A DNA stretch of 64,000 nt from positions 1 through 64,000 of the forward strand of contig JASJCU010000014.1 of NCBI GenBank assembly GCA_030065815.1, written 5' to 3'. How positions within the stretch are numbered: the first letter of the stretch is position 1; every line of letters begins with the position of its first letter. The DNA comes from Gammaproteobacteria bacterium. Lineage in GTDB: Bacteria; Pseudomonadota; Gammaproteobacteria; Chromatiales; Chromatiaceae. Of the stretch, positions 1 through 8,323 are shown piece by piece. The notes below the pieces were generated by a model, which was not told the DNA's origin, ran no database searches, and worked only from the letters and a program-made list of their open reading frames with translations. A program made the translations under genes and the position numbers.

Positions 1-183
1 CTTCGCTGCGCTCATGGCGGACCGCTGCGGACTATCCCGGCCCTCGCGAAACGCTCGGGCGTTCAGGCACCCGCGAAGCTCGCGCTTCGCCAACGCGTGC
101 CTTCACCCTGCAGGGCCCACCACTGCCAAGTCATAGAGGGTGACCTTTCCCTCGAGATCAGCGCCATGCGGTGAAGGTCATGG
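1..183. other. Non-coding or unassigned window edge
   Basis: I see no convincing gene here. There is a short palindrome (two 7-base arms around a 4-base loop) at about 73-90, with no T run. It lies downstream of the 184-2016 gene, so it may hold that gene's 3' end signals, but nothing diagnostic is visible. Confidence 0.4.
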
Positions 184-2016
184 TCATTGACCGGGCGATG
201 GCGCCGCCGCGTCGGCAAGCCGCAGCAGCGCGGCGTGCTGCCCGGCGTGCCAGAACGGCTCGGCCTGCGCCTTGGCACGACCGCGCTCCGCCGCGTCGCG
301 CGCCATGACCACGAGTTCCGGATCGCCGCTGTCGGCAGCGACACGGATCAGCACCGCCGACGGTGCCGGCAGCGCACCCTCGGGCATCGCCGGCTGCTCG
401 GCGATGCCCGGCAGCAGCGGCCGGTCGTCGCTGCGCCAACCGCCGGGGCCGTGATAGCGCTGCCAGGCCGTACGCAGCAGCACGGCGACGAAGGTCCGGT
501 CGACGGGCTCGCCGCTGAGTTCGGCATAGCGCGCCATGCCATGGGCGACGTAGGCATAGTCGTCGAGCGACGCCTTGCCGATCGGCGCGCCATCGTGCAC
601 GGCGCGGCGCAGCTCGCTGCCGGTCCACAGGCTCTCGCGCAGGTAGTCGCGCAGTCCGCGCGCCGCGGTCCGCAGGTCCGGGTCGTCCCAACGCAGCGCG
701 GCCTCCGAGATCGCCGCGAGCATCAGGCCGTTCCATCCCGCCAGTGGCTTCCAGTCGATCGGCAGGTCGCGCGCTGCGCGTGCCGCCAACAGCCGCTGAC
801 GGATGTCGTCGACGCGCGCGGCCACGTCGCCGAGCGGCTGCTGCAGCGCCAGCGAGATCTGCTTCAGCGACTCGCCACGCATCGGCAGGTGGGCGCCGTC
901 AAACCACGGCAGGCCCTGCATGCGCCAGTAGCGCCGCGCCAGCGCGGTGTCCTGCTCGCCGAGCAGCGCGTGCAGCTCGTCGACGCTCCAGACGTAGACG
1001 CCGCCTTCGCGGCCGGCGCCGTCGACGGCCGAGAAACTGGCCGCGAACGCGCCGTCGGCGCGGCGCATCTCGCGCAGCGCGAAGTCGACGGTCTCGCGCG
1101 CGACATCGGCGAAGTCCGGCCGCCCGAGCACGTCGGCGGCGCGCAGGTAGACCTCGATCAGCAGCGCCTGGGTATACAGCATCTTCTCGAAGTGCGGGAT
1201 CTCCCAGCCCGGATCGATCGTGTAACGGAAGAAGCCGCCGGCGAGATGGTCGCGCAGGCCCTCGCCGACCATCTTGTCGAGCGTCAGCGCGAGGAACTCG
1301 GCGAGCGCCGGATGCGGCGCCGCGGCCTGCAGGTCGAGCAGCGCGAGCAGCTGCGGCGCCATCGGGAACTTGTTCTGCTCACCGAATCCACCGTCGAGCG
1401 TGTCGGCGATCTCGAACGTCGCATGCAGCAGCGTCTCGCGCAGTAGCGTGGCCGGCAGCGCGTCGACGGCCGCCTGCTGGTCCTGCAGCATCAGCTGCAG
1501 CAGCGTGCGCCGGGCGAGGTTGCGCATGCGTCCGCGTTCGTCGAGCCAGCGCCGGTCGAGCCGCGTCAGCAGCTCCCGGAAACGTTCCGGCGGCAGGTAG
1601 GTCGCACCGACCAGCGGATAGCCCTCGGGTGTCAGGAAGATGTTCAGCGGCCAGCCGGCGTGACCCTGGGTCTTCTCGAGGAAACCGATCAGGTGCGCAT
1701 CGAGCGCACCGTGCAGTTCGCGGTCGAGCTTGACCGGGATGAAGCGCGTGTTGAGCAGCTCCGCGATCTGCGGGTCCTTGTAGCTCTCGCGCTGCATGAC
1801 ATGGCACCAGTGACACGAGAAGTAGCCGCTCGACACGAACAGCAGCTTGCCCTGCTCGCGCGCCAGGTCGATGACCGGCTGGCCCCAGTCCTGCCATGCC
1901 ACCGGATCGTCGCCGTGCATCGCCAGGTACGGCGACGGGTGGTCGCGCAGCTGATTCTGCAATGCATGGGCCGGCAGGGACAGAAACAGCAGCAGTAGCA
2001 GCAGTCGCGGGTTCAC
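184..2016 (-). CDS. Secreted DUF255 / thioredoxin-domain protein (YyaL/SSP411-like)
   Basis: A 610-residue protein with a hydrophobic N-terminal signal sequence (residues 1-18, ending A-H-A) followed by the DUF255 thioredoxin-like domain. The family hallmark CHWC followed by HVM sits at residues 68-71, and a GWPLN loop follows at about residue 120. The rest is an all-helical region like the (alpha/alpha)6 barrel of N-acylglucosamine epimerase-type proteins, as in the YyaL/SSP411 (spermatogenesis-associated protein 20-like) family. Most relatives are about 650-700 residues, so this is a somewhat short but complete member. A redox or sugar-related role is only inferred; the family has no firm biochemical function. 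The signal peptide suggests periplasmic action, which makes the CHWC pair a plausible disulfide site. It stands alone, about 285 bases from tatC. Confidence 0.85.
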   Translation of the reverse strand: MNPRLLLLLLFLSLPAHALQNQLRDHPSPYLAMHGDDPVAWQDWGQPVIDLAREQGKLLFVSSGYFSCHWCHVMQRESYKDPQIAELLNTRFIPVKLDRELHGALDAHLIGFLEKTQGHAGWPLNIFLTPEGYPLVGATYLPPERFRELLTRLDRRWLDERGRMRNLARRTLLQLMLQDQQAAVDALPATLLRETLLHATFEIADTLDGGFGEQNKFPMAPQLLALLDLQAAAPHPALAEFLALTLDKMVGEGLRDHLAGGFFRYTIDPGWEIPHFEKMLYTQALLIEVYLRAADVLGRPDFADVARETVDFALREMRRADGAFAASFSAVDGAGREGGVYVWSVDELHALLGEQDTALARRYWRMQGLPWFDGAHLPMRGESLKQISLALQQPLGDVAARVDDIRQRLLAARAARDLPIDWKPLAGWNGLMLAAISEAALRWDDPDLRTAARGLRDYLRESLWTGSELRRAVHDGAPIGKASLDDYAYVAHGMARYAELSGEPVDRTFVAVLLRTAWQRYHGPGGWRSDDRPLLPGIAEQPAMPEGALPAPSAVLIRVAADSGDPELVVMARDAAERGRAKAQAEPFWHAGQHAALLRLADAAAPSPGQ

Positions 2017-2301
2017 GGCATTGACCTCCGTCGCGGGACCGTCCTGTCGGACAAATTACCGGGCCTGCAGCGTTGCCTCAACGGTCGACGACCGGGCGCG
2101 CAGTCGCGTGCCGGCCGCCGCCAACGGCGGCGCCTGCGACGACGCCATGAAGCATTGTGCCCGCCCGCCGACGGCACGCCACCGAGGCACCCCGGCGCTG
2201 TGGCGTTCGCTGCGATCCGAACGACCCTGGCCTGCGTTGACGCGCGTCGTGCAGGCGGCGGCGTGGCGTCGTGAGTACCCCGTCAACCCTGTGACGGCGC
2301 G
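2017..2301. other. Intergenic, no gene seen
   Basis: This 285-base stretch between the DUF255 gene and the end of tatC carries no reading frame I can support. A small inverted repeat (6-base arms at 2280-2285 and 2292-2297) lies just past the tatC stop and might help end the tat transcript, but it has no following T run. The promoter of the DUF255 gene must lie in the left part; no clear -35/-10 pair was found. Confidence 0.4.
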
Positions 2302-3609
2302 CTAGCCGTCGAGTTGCTCGAGGATATTGCGCGCGACCTTGATCTGGGTCGCGTTGCCCTCGCTGAGCACCTCGTACAACAGCCGGCGCGCCTCGTCGAA
2401 CGCGCCGGTCGCACGCAGCGCCGCGATCTGCTCGAGCTTGGCATCGACCAGCGCCTCGGTCGCCGTGCGCGCCGGGAACGCGTCCTCTTCGTCGAGCATG
2501 TCGGCCGAGTCGTCGGCCGTCCAGGCCGTCGGCGGCGCCGCATCGCCGGCATCGGCAACCGGACCGTCCCGCTCCGCGTCGACGCTCGCGGTGTCTTCCT
2601 CGTCATCGTCGCTCGCCGCATCAGGGTCGCCGGTGCCTGCAGCGGCGTCCCCACCCATCGACGATCGGTCATTCGACTCGGCCTCCAGGGCCTCGAACTC
2701 CGCCTCGATGCGATCGAACTCGTCTTCCATCTGCCGATCGTCCAGCGGTTCGAATTCGCCGGGCTCGACCGGCTCTGCGGTCGACGTCGCAGCGCCACCG
2801 GCGGCCGCTGCCGCGGTCGCCGGCACCGCGCCCGCAGTCTCGGTGGGCGCGTCGTCATCCGCGGCGTCGGCGGTTGCGGCACGGCGGCGCACCAGCATCC
2901 GCGACACCAGCAGGCCGACCTCGAACAGCACCCACATCGGCAGCGCCAGCATGGTCTGCGAGATGATGTCCGGCGGGGTCAGCAGCATGCCGATGACAAA
3001 CGCGCCGACGATCACGTAGGGCCGTTTTTCGGCCAGGCGCTCCGGTGTCGTGGCTTTCGCCAGCACCAGCAGGATGGTCGCGATCGGGACCTCGAAGGCC
3101 ATGCCGAACGCGAAGAACAGGCGGATCGCGATATCGAGGTAGTCGGCGATGTCGGGCATCACCTCGACGTCCTGCGGCGTGACGCCGACCAGGAACGGGA
3201 ACAGCAGCGGCAGCACGACGAAGTACGCGAACGCGGCGCCGAAGTAGAACAGCACGATGCTCGACAGCAGCAGCGGGAATGCCAGCCGCTTCTCGTGCTG
3301 GTACAGACCGGGCGCGATGAAGCTCCACAGCTGGAAGAGCAGGTACGGCATCGCGATGAACACCGACGCGACGAATGCCAGCTTGAGCGGCGTCAGGAAC
3401 GGAGACAGCACCTTGGTCGCGATCATCGAGTTGCCCTCGGGGAGGGCGGCCATGACCGGCCGGGCGAGCAGGTGGAAGATGTCGTTGCCGAACGGGAACA
3501 GGATGATCAGCAGCACGAGAACCGCGGCGACCATCCGGATCAGGCGGTCGCGCAGCTCTACGAGGTGGCTGAAGAAGGGCTGTTCGGTCAGCGGCGCGTT
3601 GTCACTCAT
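2302..3609 (-). CDS. tatC: Sec-independent translocase TatC with long acidic C-terminal extension
   Basis: TatC is the multi-spanning core of the twin-arginine translocase that binds signal peptides of folded exported proteins in the inner membrane. Residues 1 to about 243 are a normal TatC: an HLVELR motif at about 15-20, six hydrophobic segments, and the conserved TPPD motif near 211. The protein then continues for about 190 residues that ordinary TatC (about 250 residues) lacks: an Ala/Asp/Glu-rich linker and a C-terminal helical pair at about 385-435 (LEQIAALRATGAFDEARRLL) resembling the TPR-like C-terminal domain of FimV. It overlaps tatB by 8 bases, so the three tat genes are translationally linked. 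The TatC call is secure; the tail's identity is inference. Confidence 0.95.
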   Translation of the reverse strand: MSDNAPLTEQPFFSHLVELRDRLIRMVAAVLVLLIILFPFGNDIFHLLARPVMAALPEGNSMIATKVLSPFLTPLKLAFVASVFIAMPYLLFQLWSFIAPGLYQHEKRLAFPLLLSSIVLFYFGAAFAYFVVLPLLFPFLVGVTPQDVEVMPDIADYLDIAIRLFFAFGMAFEVPIATILLVLAKATTPERLAEKRPYVIVGAFVIGMLLTPPDIISQTMLALPMWVLFEVGLLVSRMLVRRRAATADAADDDAPTETAGAVPATAAAAAGGAATSTAEPVEPGEFEPLDDRQMEDEFDRIEAEFEALEAESNDRSSMGGDAAAGTGDPDAASDDDEEDTASVDAERDGPVADAGDAAPPTAWTADDSADMLDEEDAFPARTATEALVDAKLEQIAALRATGAFDEARRLLYEVLSEGNATQIKVARNILEQLDG

Positions 3610-3928
3610 CTTTGGATGCAGGCGCTGCGGGCTTGTCCTTCACACTGATCGCCGCCTCGGTCTGCTCGCGGATCTCGCCAAAGGACTTCTTGGTGTCCTC
3701 GACGACCTCGTGCAACGGGTTGTTCTGCTTCTGCTTCTCGAGAATCGCGCGCAGTTCGTCGGCCTTGATCTCGCGGTCGATGTCGTCTTTGACCGAGGTA
3801 ATGAAGCGCCGCCCGCGACCGAGCCACATACCCGCCGTGCGCGCCAGCTTGGGCAGGCGCTCGGGACCGACGACGAGCAGCGCCACGACGGCGACGAGAA
3901 ACAGCTCGAGCATTCCGACGTCGAACAT
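3602..3928 (-). CDS. tatB: Sec-independent translocase subunit TatB
   Basis: A 108-residue protein with one N-terminal membrane helix (about 4-20), the conserved GPERLP hinge at about 21-26, an amphipathic helix, and a charged helical tail, as expected for TatB. It pairs with TatC to form the twin-arginine signal peptide receptor complex. It is longer and more acidic at the C terminus than TatA and has the Glu residue near position 8 (MLELFLV) typical of TatB rather than TatA. It follows tatA by 24 bases and overlaps tatC by 8. Confidence 0.95.
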   Translation of the reverse strand: MFDVGMLELFLVAVVALLVVGPERLPKLARTAGMWLGRGRRFITSVKDDIDREIKADELRAILEKQKQNNPLHEVVEDTKKSFGEIREQTEAAISVKDKPAAPASKDE

Positions 3929-3952
3929 GCCAGGGGTCCGCCCGTGCGCGGC

Positions 3953-4186
3953 TTACTGCTTGTCTTTCTCGCGCGTCGCCTCGCCGTCGATGACCTTGTC
4001 GTCGGCCTTCTCCAGGCGTTCGGGCTCGGCGTCTTTCTTTTCTTCGTCGCCCATCGCCTTCTTGAAACCCTTGACGGCGTTGCCCAGGTCGCCGCCCAGG
4101 TTGCGCAGACGCTTGGTCCCGAACAGCAGCAGGACGATCACGAGGATGATCAACAGCTGCCAGATACTGATTCCACCAAAACCCAT
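3953..4186 (-). CDS. tatA: Sec-independent translocase subunit TatA
   Basis: A 77-residue protein with an N-terminal hydrophobic helix starting [12 protein letters not shown], the conserved FGTKRL hinge at about 22-27, an amphipathic helix containing GFKKAM, and a highly charged tail. TatA forms the oligomeric pore-like part of the twin-arginine translocase. The start follows a GGAGAG Shine-Dalgarno-like sequence. It is separated from hisE by 145 bases holding a strong hairpin and a candidate promoter, so tatABC may be transcribed apart from the his genes. Confidence 0.95.
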   Translation of the reverse strand: MGFGGISIWQLLIILVIVLLLFGTKRLRNLGGDLGNAVKGFKKAMGDEEKKDAEPERLEKADDKVIDGEATREKDKQ

Positions 4187-4211
4187 GGCTCTCTCCGGTG
4201 TTGATCCGCTC

Positions 4212-4241
4212 TGTACAGACGCGGCGGATTCGCTAAGTCAA
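4212..4241 (-). promoter_or_regulatory. Candidate sigma70 promoter for tatABC
   Basis: On the minus strand a TTGACT -35 hexamer (4236-4241, five of six matches) is followed after 18 bases by TGTACA (4212-4217, three of six). It lies 26 bases upstream of tatA and downstream of the hisE-tatA hairpin, the right place for an independent tat promoter. Hexamer matching by eye only. Confidence 0.35.
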
Positions 4242-4275
4242 AGCGCGATGATACCCGATGGCGGGCGCTCACGGC

Positions 4276-4303
4276 ATGGCCCGCCGCGGCGGCGGCGGGC
4301 CAT
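4276..4303. terminator. Strong GC hairpin between hisE and tatA (possible attenuator/terminator)
   Basis: A perfect 11-base stem (ATGGCCCGCCG at 4276-4286 with its complement at 4293-4303) closes a 6-base loop. There is no T run on either side, so it is not a classical intrinsic terminator; it may be a partial terminator, pause site or mRNA stability element separating his from tat expression. Confidence 0.4.
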
Positions 4304-4331
4304 TGCCCCACGCGTGCCGGGGTAATCCGGC

Positions 4332-4652
4332 TCAGTCGTCGCGACTGGCCTTCTCGTCGAGCCCGGACAGGCCGAAACGGCGATCCAGCTCGCGCAGCAC
4401 GTCGTCCGGGTGCAGGCCCTGCTGGGCCAACAGCACGAGGCTGTGGAACCATAGGTCGGCGGTCTCGTAGACGATCTTGTCGCGATCACCGTCCTTCGCC
4501 GCCATGACCGTCTCGGTGGCCTCTTCGCCGATCTTCTTCAGGATCGCATCGAGACCCTTGGCGTACAGCTTCGCGACATAGGAACTGTCGGGGTCGGCCT
4601 GTTTGCGCGCCTCGAGCACCGCGGCGAGCCGGTCCAGCGTGGCGCCGCTCAC
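4332..4652 (-). CDS. hisE: Phosphoribosyl-ATP pyrophosphatase
   Basis: A 106-residue MazG-like all-helical enzyme that hydrolyses phosphoribosyl-ATP to phosphoribosyl-AMP, the second step of histidine synthesis. Family features visible: [11 protein letters not shown] near residue 24, [15 protein letters not shown] near 39-53 with the acidic metal-binding cluster, and [11 protein letters not shown] near 63-73. The GTG start at 4652 is chosen because it overlaps the hisF stop (GTGA), giving tight coupling, and gives the usual family length. It is a stand-alone HisE, not the HisIE fusion, and no hisI lies next to it. Confidence 0.95.
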   Translation of the reverse strand: MSGATLDRLAAVLEARKQADPDSSYVAKLYAKGLDAILKKIGEEATETVMAAKDGDRDKIVYETADLWFHSLVLLAQQGLHPDDVLRELDRRFGLSGLDEKASRDD

Positions 4653-5407
4653 AGCCGCACCTCGACGCCCTGCCCGGCCATGAAGCGCTTGGCCTCGCCG
4701 ATGCTGTACTCGGCAAAGTGGAAGACCGACGCCGCCAGCACCGCGTCGGCGCCGCCCTGCTTGACGCCGTCGACCAGGTGCTGCAGCTCGCCGACACCGC
4801 CGGACGCGATCACCGGGATCGGCACCGCCTCGGCGACCGCGCGCGTCAGCTCGTTGTCGAAGCCGATCTTGGTGCCGTCGCGGTCCATGCTGGTCAGCAG
4901 GATCTCGCCGGCGCCGTAGTCGGCCATCTGCTTCGCCCAGCCGACGGCGTCGATGCCGGTCGGCTTGCGCCCGCCGTGGGTGAAGATCTCCCAATGGTCG
5001 TCGACGCGCTTGGCATCGATCGCGACCACGATGCACTGCGAACCGAAGCGCTCGGTGACCTCCTTGACGAACTCCGGCCGGAACACCGCCGCGGAGTTGA
5101 TCGCGACCTTGTCGGCGCCGGCATTGAGCATCTTCAGGATGTCTTCGGCCTTGCGGATGCCTCCGCCGACGGTCAACGGGATGAACACCTCCGACGCGAC
5201 CCGTTCGACGACGTGCACGATGGTGTCGCGGTCGTCCGACGTAGCCGTGATGTCGAGGAACGTGATCTCGTCGGCACCCTCGTCGTTGTAGCGCCGCGCG
5301 ACCTCGACCGGGTCGCCGGCATCGCGGATGTCGACGAACTTGACGCCCTTGACGACGCGGCCGGCATCGACGTCGAGACAGGGGATGATGCGTTTTGCTA
5401 GACCCAT
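4649..5407 (-). CDS. hisF: Imidazole glycerol phosphate synthase cyclase subunit HisF
   Basis: A 252-residue TIM-barrel protein. With HisH it converts PRFAR and ammonia from glutamine to imidazole glycerol phosphate and AICAR. Catalytic Asp residues are present at D12 ([15 protein letters not shown]) and D131 (VVAIDAKR), and both phosphate-binding glycine-rich loops (LTVGGGIR and VIASGGVGE) are intact. Length is normal. It lies downstream of hisA after a 112-base gap occupied by a palindromic repeat, and it overlaps hisE by 4 bases. Confidence 0.97.
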   Translation of the reverse strand: MGLAKRIIPCLDVDAGRVVKGVKFVDIRDAGDPVEVARRYNDEGADEITFLDITATSDDRDTIVHVVERVASEVFIPLTVGGGIRKAEDILKMLNAGADKVAINSAAVFRPEFVKEVTERFGSQCIVVAIDAKRVDDHWEIFTHGGRKPTGIDAVGWAKQMADYGAGEILLTSMDRDGTKIGFDNELTRAVAEAVPIPVIASGGVGELQHLVDGVKQGGADAVLAASVFHFAEYSIGEAKRFMAGQGVEVRL

Positions 5408-5435
5408 ACCGTTTCTTCTTCAATCATCGAGTTGG

Positions 5436-5518
5436 AAACGCAAAGGCCGCAAAGGCACAAAGAACTCAGAACACGATCCTTAGTTTGTGGCCTTTGCGCC
5501 TTTGAGTACTTTGCGTTT
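5436..5518. repeat. CGCAAAG-type intergenic palindrome
   Basis: An imperfect inverted repeat with arms AAACGCAAAG (5436-5445) and CTTTGCGTTT (5509-5518). The left arm carries CGCAAAG, CGCAAAG and CACAAAG at 5439, 5448 and 5456; the right arm carries the complementary CTTTGCG at 5492 and 5509. It nearly fills the hisA-hisF gap and would form a long hairpin in the his mRNA. Its layout parallels the CGCAGAG element at 44597-44833. Confidence 0.75.
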
Positions 5519-5519
5519 G

Positions 5520-6260
5520 TTACTCTGCACTTAATTCATCCGCCAACTTCTGGCCCTCGGCGAGATCGAGCGTGCCCTCGTAGAGCGCGCGTCCGGTGAT
5601 CGCGCCGACGATGTTCTCGGTGTGCGCATCGCACAGCGCGCGCACGTCGTCGATGCTGGTGATGCCGCCGGACGCGATGACCGGAATGCGCACGGCGTTG
5701 GCGAGGCGGACCGTGGCGTCGACGTTGACGCCCTGCATCATGCCGTCGCGGCTGATGTCGGTGTAGACGATCGCGTCGACGCCGTCGTTCTCGAAGTGCT
5801 GCGCCATGTCGATGACGTCGTGACGCGACAGTTTCGACCAGCCCTCGGTCGCGACCTTGCCGTCCTTGGCGTCTAGGCCGACGATGATGTGGCTCGGGAA
5901 CTGCAGGCAGACCTCGGACACGAAGTGCGGTTCGCGCACGGCCTTGGTGCCCAGGATGCACCACTGGACGCCGGCGTCGAGGTACGCCTCGATGGTCTCG
6001 GCATCGCGAATGCCGCCGCCGATCTGGATCGGCAGGTCGGGGAAGGCCTCGGCGATCCGCCGCACGGGTTCGGCGTTGACCGGCCGACCGGCGAACGCGC
6101 CGTTGAGGTCGACCATGTGCAGGCGGCGCGCACCGGCGTCGACCCAGCGCTGCGCAACGGCGAGCGGGTCGTCGGAGAACACCGTGTCGTCGTCCATGAC
6201 GCCCTGGCGCAGGCGCACGCAGTTGCCGTCTTTGAGATCGATTGCCGGGATCAGGATCAT
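5520..6260 (-). CDS. hisA: ProFAR isomerase HisA
   Basis: A 246-residue TIM-barrel enzyme, 1-(5-phosphoribosyl)-5-[(5-phosphoribosylamino)methylideneamino]imidazole-4-carboxamide isomerase, catalysing the Amadori rearrangement of ProFAR to PRFAR in histidine synthesis. The catalytic aspartates are D8 (IPAIDLKDG) and D130 ([16 protein letters not shown]); phosphate-binding loops IQIGGGIRD and VIASGGIT are intact. Length is standard. It sits 60 bases after hisH in the same operon. Confidence 0.97.
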   Translation of the reverse strand: MILIPAIDLKDGNCVRLRQGVMDDDTVFSDDPLAVAQRWVDAGARRLHMVDLNGAFAGRPVNAEPVRRIAEAFPDLPIQIGGGIRDAETIEAYLDAGVQWCILGTKAVREPHFVSEVCLQFPSHIIVGLDAKDGKVATEGWSKLSRHDVIDMAQHFENDGVDAIVYTDISRDGMMQGVNVDATVRLANAVRIPVIASGGITSIDDVRALCDAHTENIVGAITGRALYEGTLDLAEGQKLADELSAE

Positions 6261-6320
6261 GGTCGTGACTCTCTGCGCCAGTGTCGGACCGCCGGTTGAC
6301 GGGCCGACGGTGTTGCGGGA

Positions 6321-6962
6321 TCAGGGGTCCCAGCGGACGAAGTTCTCCAACAGCCGCAGGCCGACGTCGGCGCTCTTCTCCGGGTGGAACTGCGTGGCAA
6401 ACAGGTTATCGCGCGCAATCACCGCGGTAAATCGCACGCCGTAGTCGCTGGTGCCGGCGATCACCGAGACGTCTTCCGGCACCACCCGGTAGCTGTGCAC
6501 GAAGTAGAAGCGACTGGCGTCGTCGATACCCTGCCACAGCGCATGCGCGACGACCTGGCGCACCTGGCTCCAGCCCATGTGCGGAATCTTCAGGGGCAGG
6601 CCGTTGTCGCCGATGGCCGTGCCGTCGAAGCGCCTGACGTCGCCGGCAAACAGACCGAGCAGTTCGGTGCCGCCGTTCTCCTCGGAGCGCTCCATCAGCA
6701 CCTGCAGGCCCATGCAGATGCCGAGAAACGGCTTGCTCGCCGCCGCGTCGGCGACCGCCTGGCGGACATGGTGCTGACCGATCGCGGCCATGCAGTCGCG
6801 GGCCGCGCCCTGGCCGGGGAACACGACCCGGTCGGCGGCCGCGATCAGCGCCGGGTCGTCGCTGACCCGGACGTCGGCATCGCCGGCGACATGCTCGACG
6901 GCCTTGGCGACCGACCGCAGGTTCCCCATGCCGTAGTCGATCACGGCAATCAGCTGGCTCAT
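6321..6962 (-). CDS. hisH: Imidazole glycerol phosphate synthase glutaminase subunit HisH
   Basis: A 213-residue class I glutamine amidotransferase that supplies ammonia to HisF. The catalytic triad is visible: nucleophile C83 in FLGICMGLQ, H193 and E195 in QFHPEKS. The oxyanion-strand region VVFPGQGA is also present. It starts 11 bases after the hisB stop, so translation is probably coupled. Confidence 0.97.
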   Translation of the reverse strand: MSQLIAVIDYGMGNLRSVAKAVEHVAGDADVRVSDDPALIAAADRVVFPGQGAARDCMAAIGQHHVRQAVADAAASKPFLGICMGLQVLMERSEENGGTELLGLFAGDVRRFDGTAIGDNGLPLKIPHMGWSQVRQVVAHALWQGIDDASRFYFVHSYRVVPEDVSVIAGTSDYGVRFTAVIARDNLFATQFHPEKSADVGLRLLENFVRWDP

Positions 6963-6973
6963 CGCGACGCGTC

Positions 6974-7564
6974 CTAGAGGCTGCCCTTGGTCGACGGAAT
7001 CACGTCGCCGAGCCGCGGATCCGGCTCGACGGCCATGCGTAGCGCGCGGCCGAAGGCCTTGAACACGGTCTCGGCCTGGTGGTGGGCATTGGCGCCGCGC
7101 AGGTTGTCGACGTGCAGCGTGACACCGGCGTGATTGACGAAGCCCTGGAAGAACTCGTGGAACAGGTCGACATCGAAACTGCCGATCATGCCGCGCGTGA
7201 AATCGACGTGGAACTCCAGGCCCGGTCGGCCGGACAGGTCGAGCACGACGCGCGACAACGCCTCGTCGAGCGGCACGTAGGCGTGCCCGTAGCGGCGGAT
7301 ACCGGTCTTGTCGCCGGCCGCCCGGGCGAACGCCTGGCCGAGCGTGATGCCGATATCCTCGACCGTGTGATGCGCATCGATGTGCAGGTCGCCGCTGGCG
7401 GCGACGTCGAGATCGACCAGCCCATGGCGCGCGATCTGCTCGAGCATGTGCTCGAGAAACGGCACGCCGGTGTCGAATCTGGCCGCGCCGCTGCCGTCGA
7501 GGTCGATCGAGACACGGATCTGTGTCTCCAAGGTATTGCGTTCGATGCTGGCGCTGCGGGCCAC
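6974..7564 (-). CDS. hisB: Imidazoleglycerol-phosphate dehydratase HisB
   Basis: A 196-residue monofunctional dehydratase that converts imidazole glycerol phosphate to imidazole acetol phosphate. The manganese-binding histidine motifs are present: [22 protein letters not shown] and [12 protein letters not shown]. There is no N-terminal histidinol phosphatase domain, unlike the enterobacterial fused HisB. The start is a GTG at 7564 with an AGGGA sequence about 8 bases upstream. It is the first gene of the his cluster seen here; hisG, hisD, hisC and hisI are not in this window. Confidence 0.96.
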   Translation of the reverse strand: MARSASIERNTLETQIRVSIDLDGSGAARFDTGVPFLEHMLEQIARHGLVDLDVAASGDLHIDAHHTVEDIGITLGQAFARAAGDKTGIRRYGHAYVPLDEALSRVVLDLSGRPGLEFHVDFTRGMIGSFDVDLFHEFFQGFVNHAGVTLHVDNLRGANAHHQAETVFKAFGRALRMAVEPDPRLGDVIPSTKGSL

Positions 7565-7650
7565 CGTCAGTTCCCTGATTTCACGAGTGATTTCGGCACG
7601 ATTCTACGCCAATTCGCGGGCGCCGGGGAGCGCGGCGGCGGCCGCCCGCA

Positions 7651-8088
7651 TCAGCTCTCGAGCCAGAACGTCACCGGTCCGTCGTTGACCAGCGCGACCT
7701 GCATGGCGGCGCCGAAGCGGCCGCTCTGCACCGTCGGCAGCCGGCGCCGCGCCTGCGCCACCAGGTAATCGAACAGGTGCTGCGCTTCCGCCGGCGGTGC
7801 GGCGCGTGAGAAGCTCGGCCGCCTGCCCTTGCGCGTGTCGGCCGCCAGCGTGAACTGCGGCACCAGCAACAGCCCGCCGGCGACGTCGGTCAGGCTCAGA
7901 TTCATGCGCCCGCCGGCATCCTCGAACACGCGGTAGCCCAGCACGCGATCGAGCAGGCGGTCGGCACGCCCCTCGTCGTCATCGCCGACGACGCCGACCA
8001 GCACCGCGAGCCCGGGACCGATCTCGCCGACGACGTCGCCGCCGACCCGCACGTCGGCCCGCGCCACCCGCTGCAGCAGACCGATCAC
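7651..8088 (-). CDS. dtd: D-aminoacyl-tRNA deacylase
   Basis: A 145-residue protein of the DTD family, which removes D-amino acids (and glycine from tRNA-Ala) mischarged onto tRNA. The NxGPVT motif with its Gly-cisPro pair is intact near the C terminus (NDGPVTFW), and the second motif reads PQFTLAADT at 77-85, with Thr80 kept but Ser77 of the usual SQFTL changed to Pro. The GTG at 8088 is preferred over upstream starts because [15 protein letters not shown] aligns with the family's N-terminal strand. It is monocistronic, 86 bases upstream of hisB. Confidence 0.9.
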   Translation of the reverse strand: MIGLLQRVARADVRVGGDVVGEIGPGLAVLVGVVGDDDEGRADRLLDRVLGYRVFEDAGGRMNLSLTDVAGGLLLVPQFTLAADTRKGRRPSFSRAAPPAEAQHLFDYLVAQARRRLPTVQSGRFGAAMQVALVNDGPVTFWLES

Positions 8089-8323
8089 CGCAGCGCGCCG
8101 TATTCGGGCGCCAGCCGATTCGGGCTCAAGTTCACGTCCATTGGCACCGATGTAGTCAAAAGGACCTCGATAACAGCCTGTCGCACAACCCCGCCGCCGC
8201 GCCTCGGCTGCACGTTGCGGCGCGGTGCAAGCGTCGTGGGCCGGGCGTTCGCGACGCATGCTCCGGGACCGAGCCTGTATACTCCGCGGACGACCATTTT
8301 GCGCAGTAACGGACCGCAGACCG

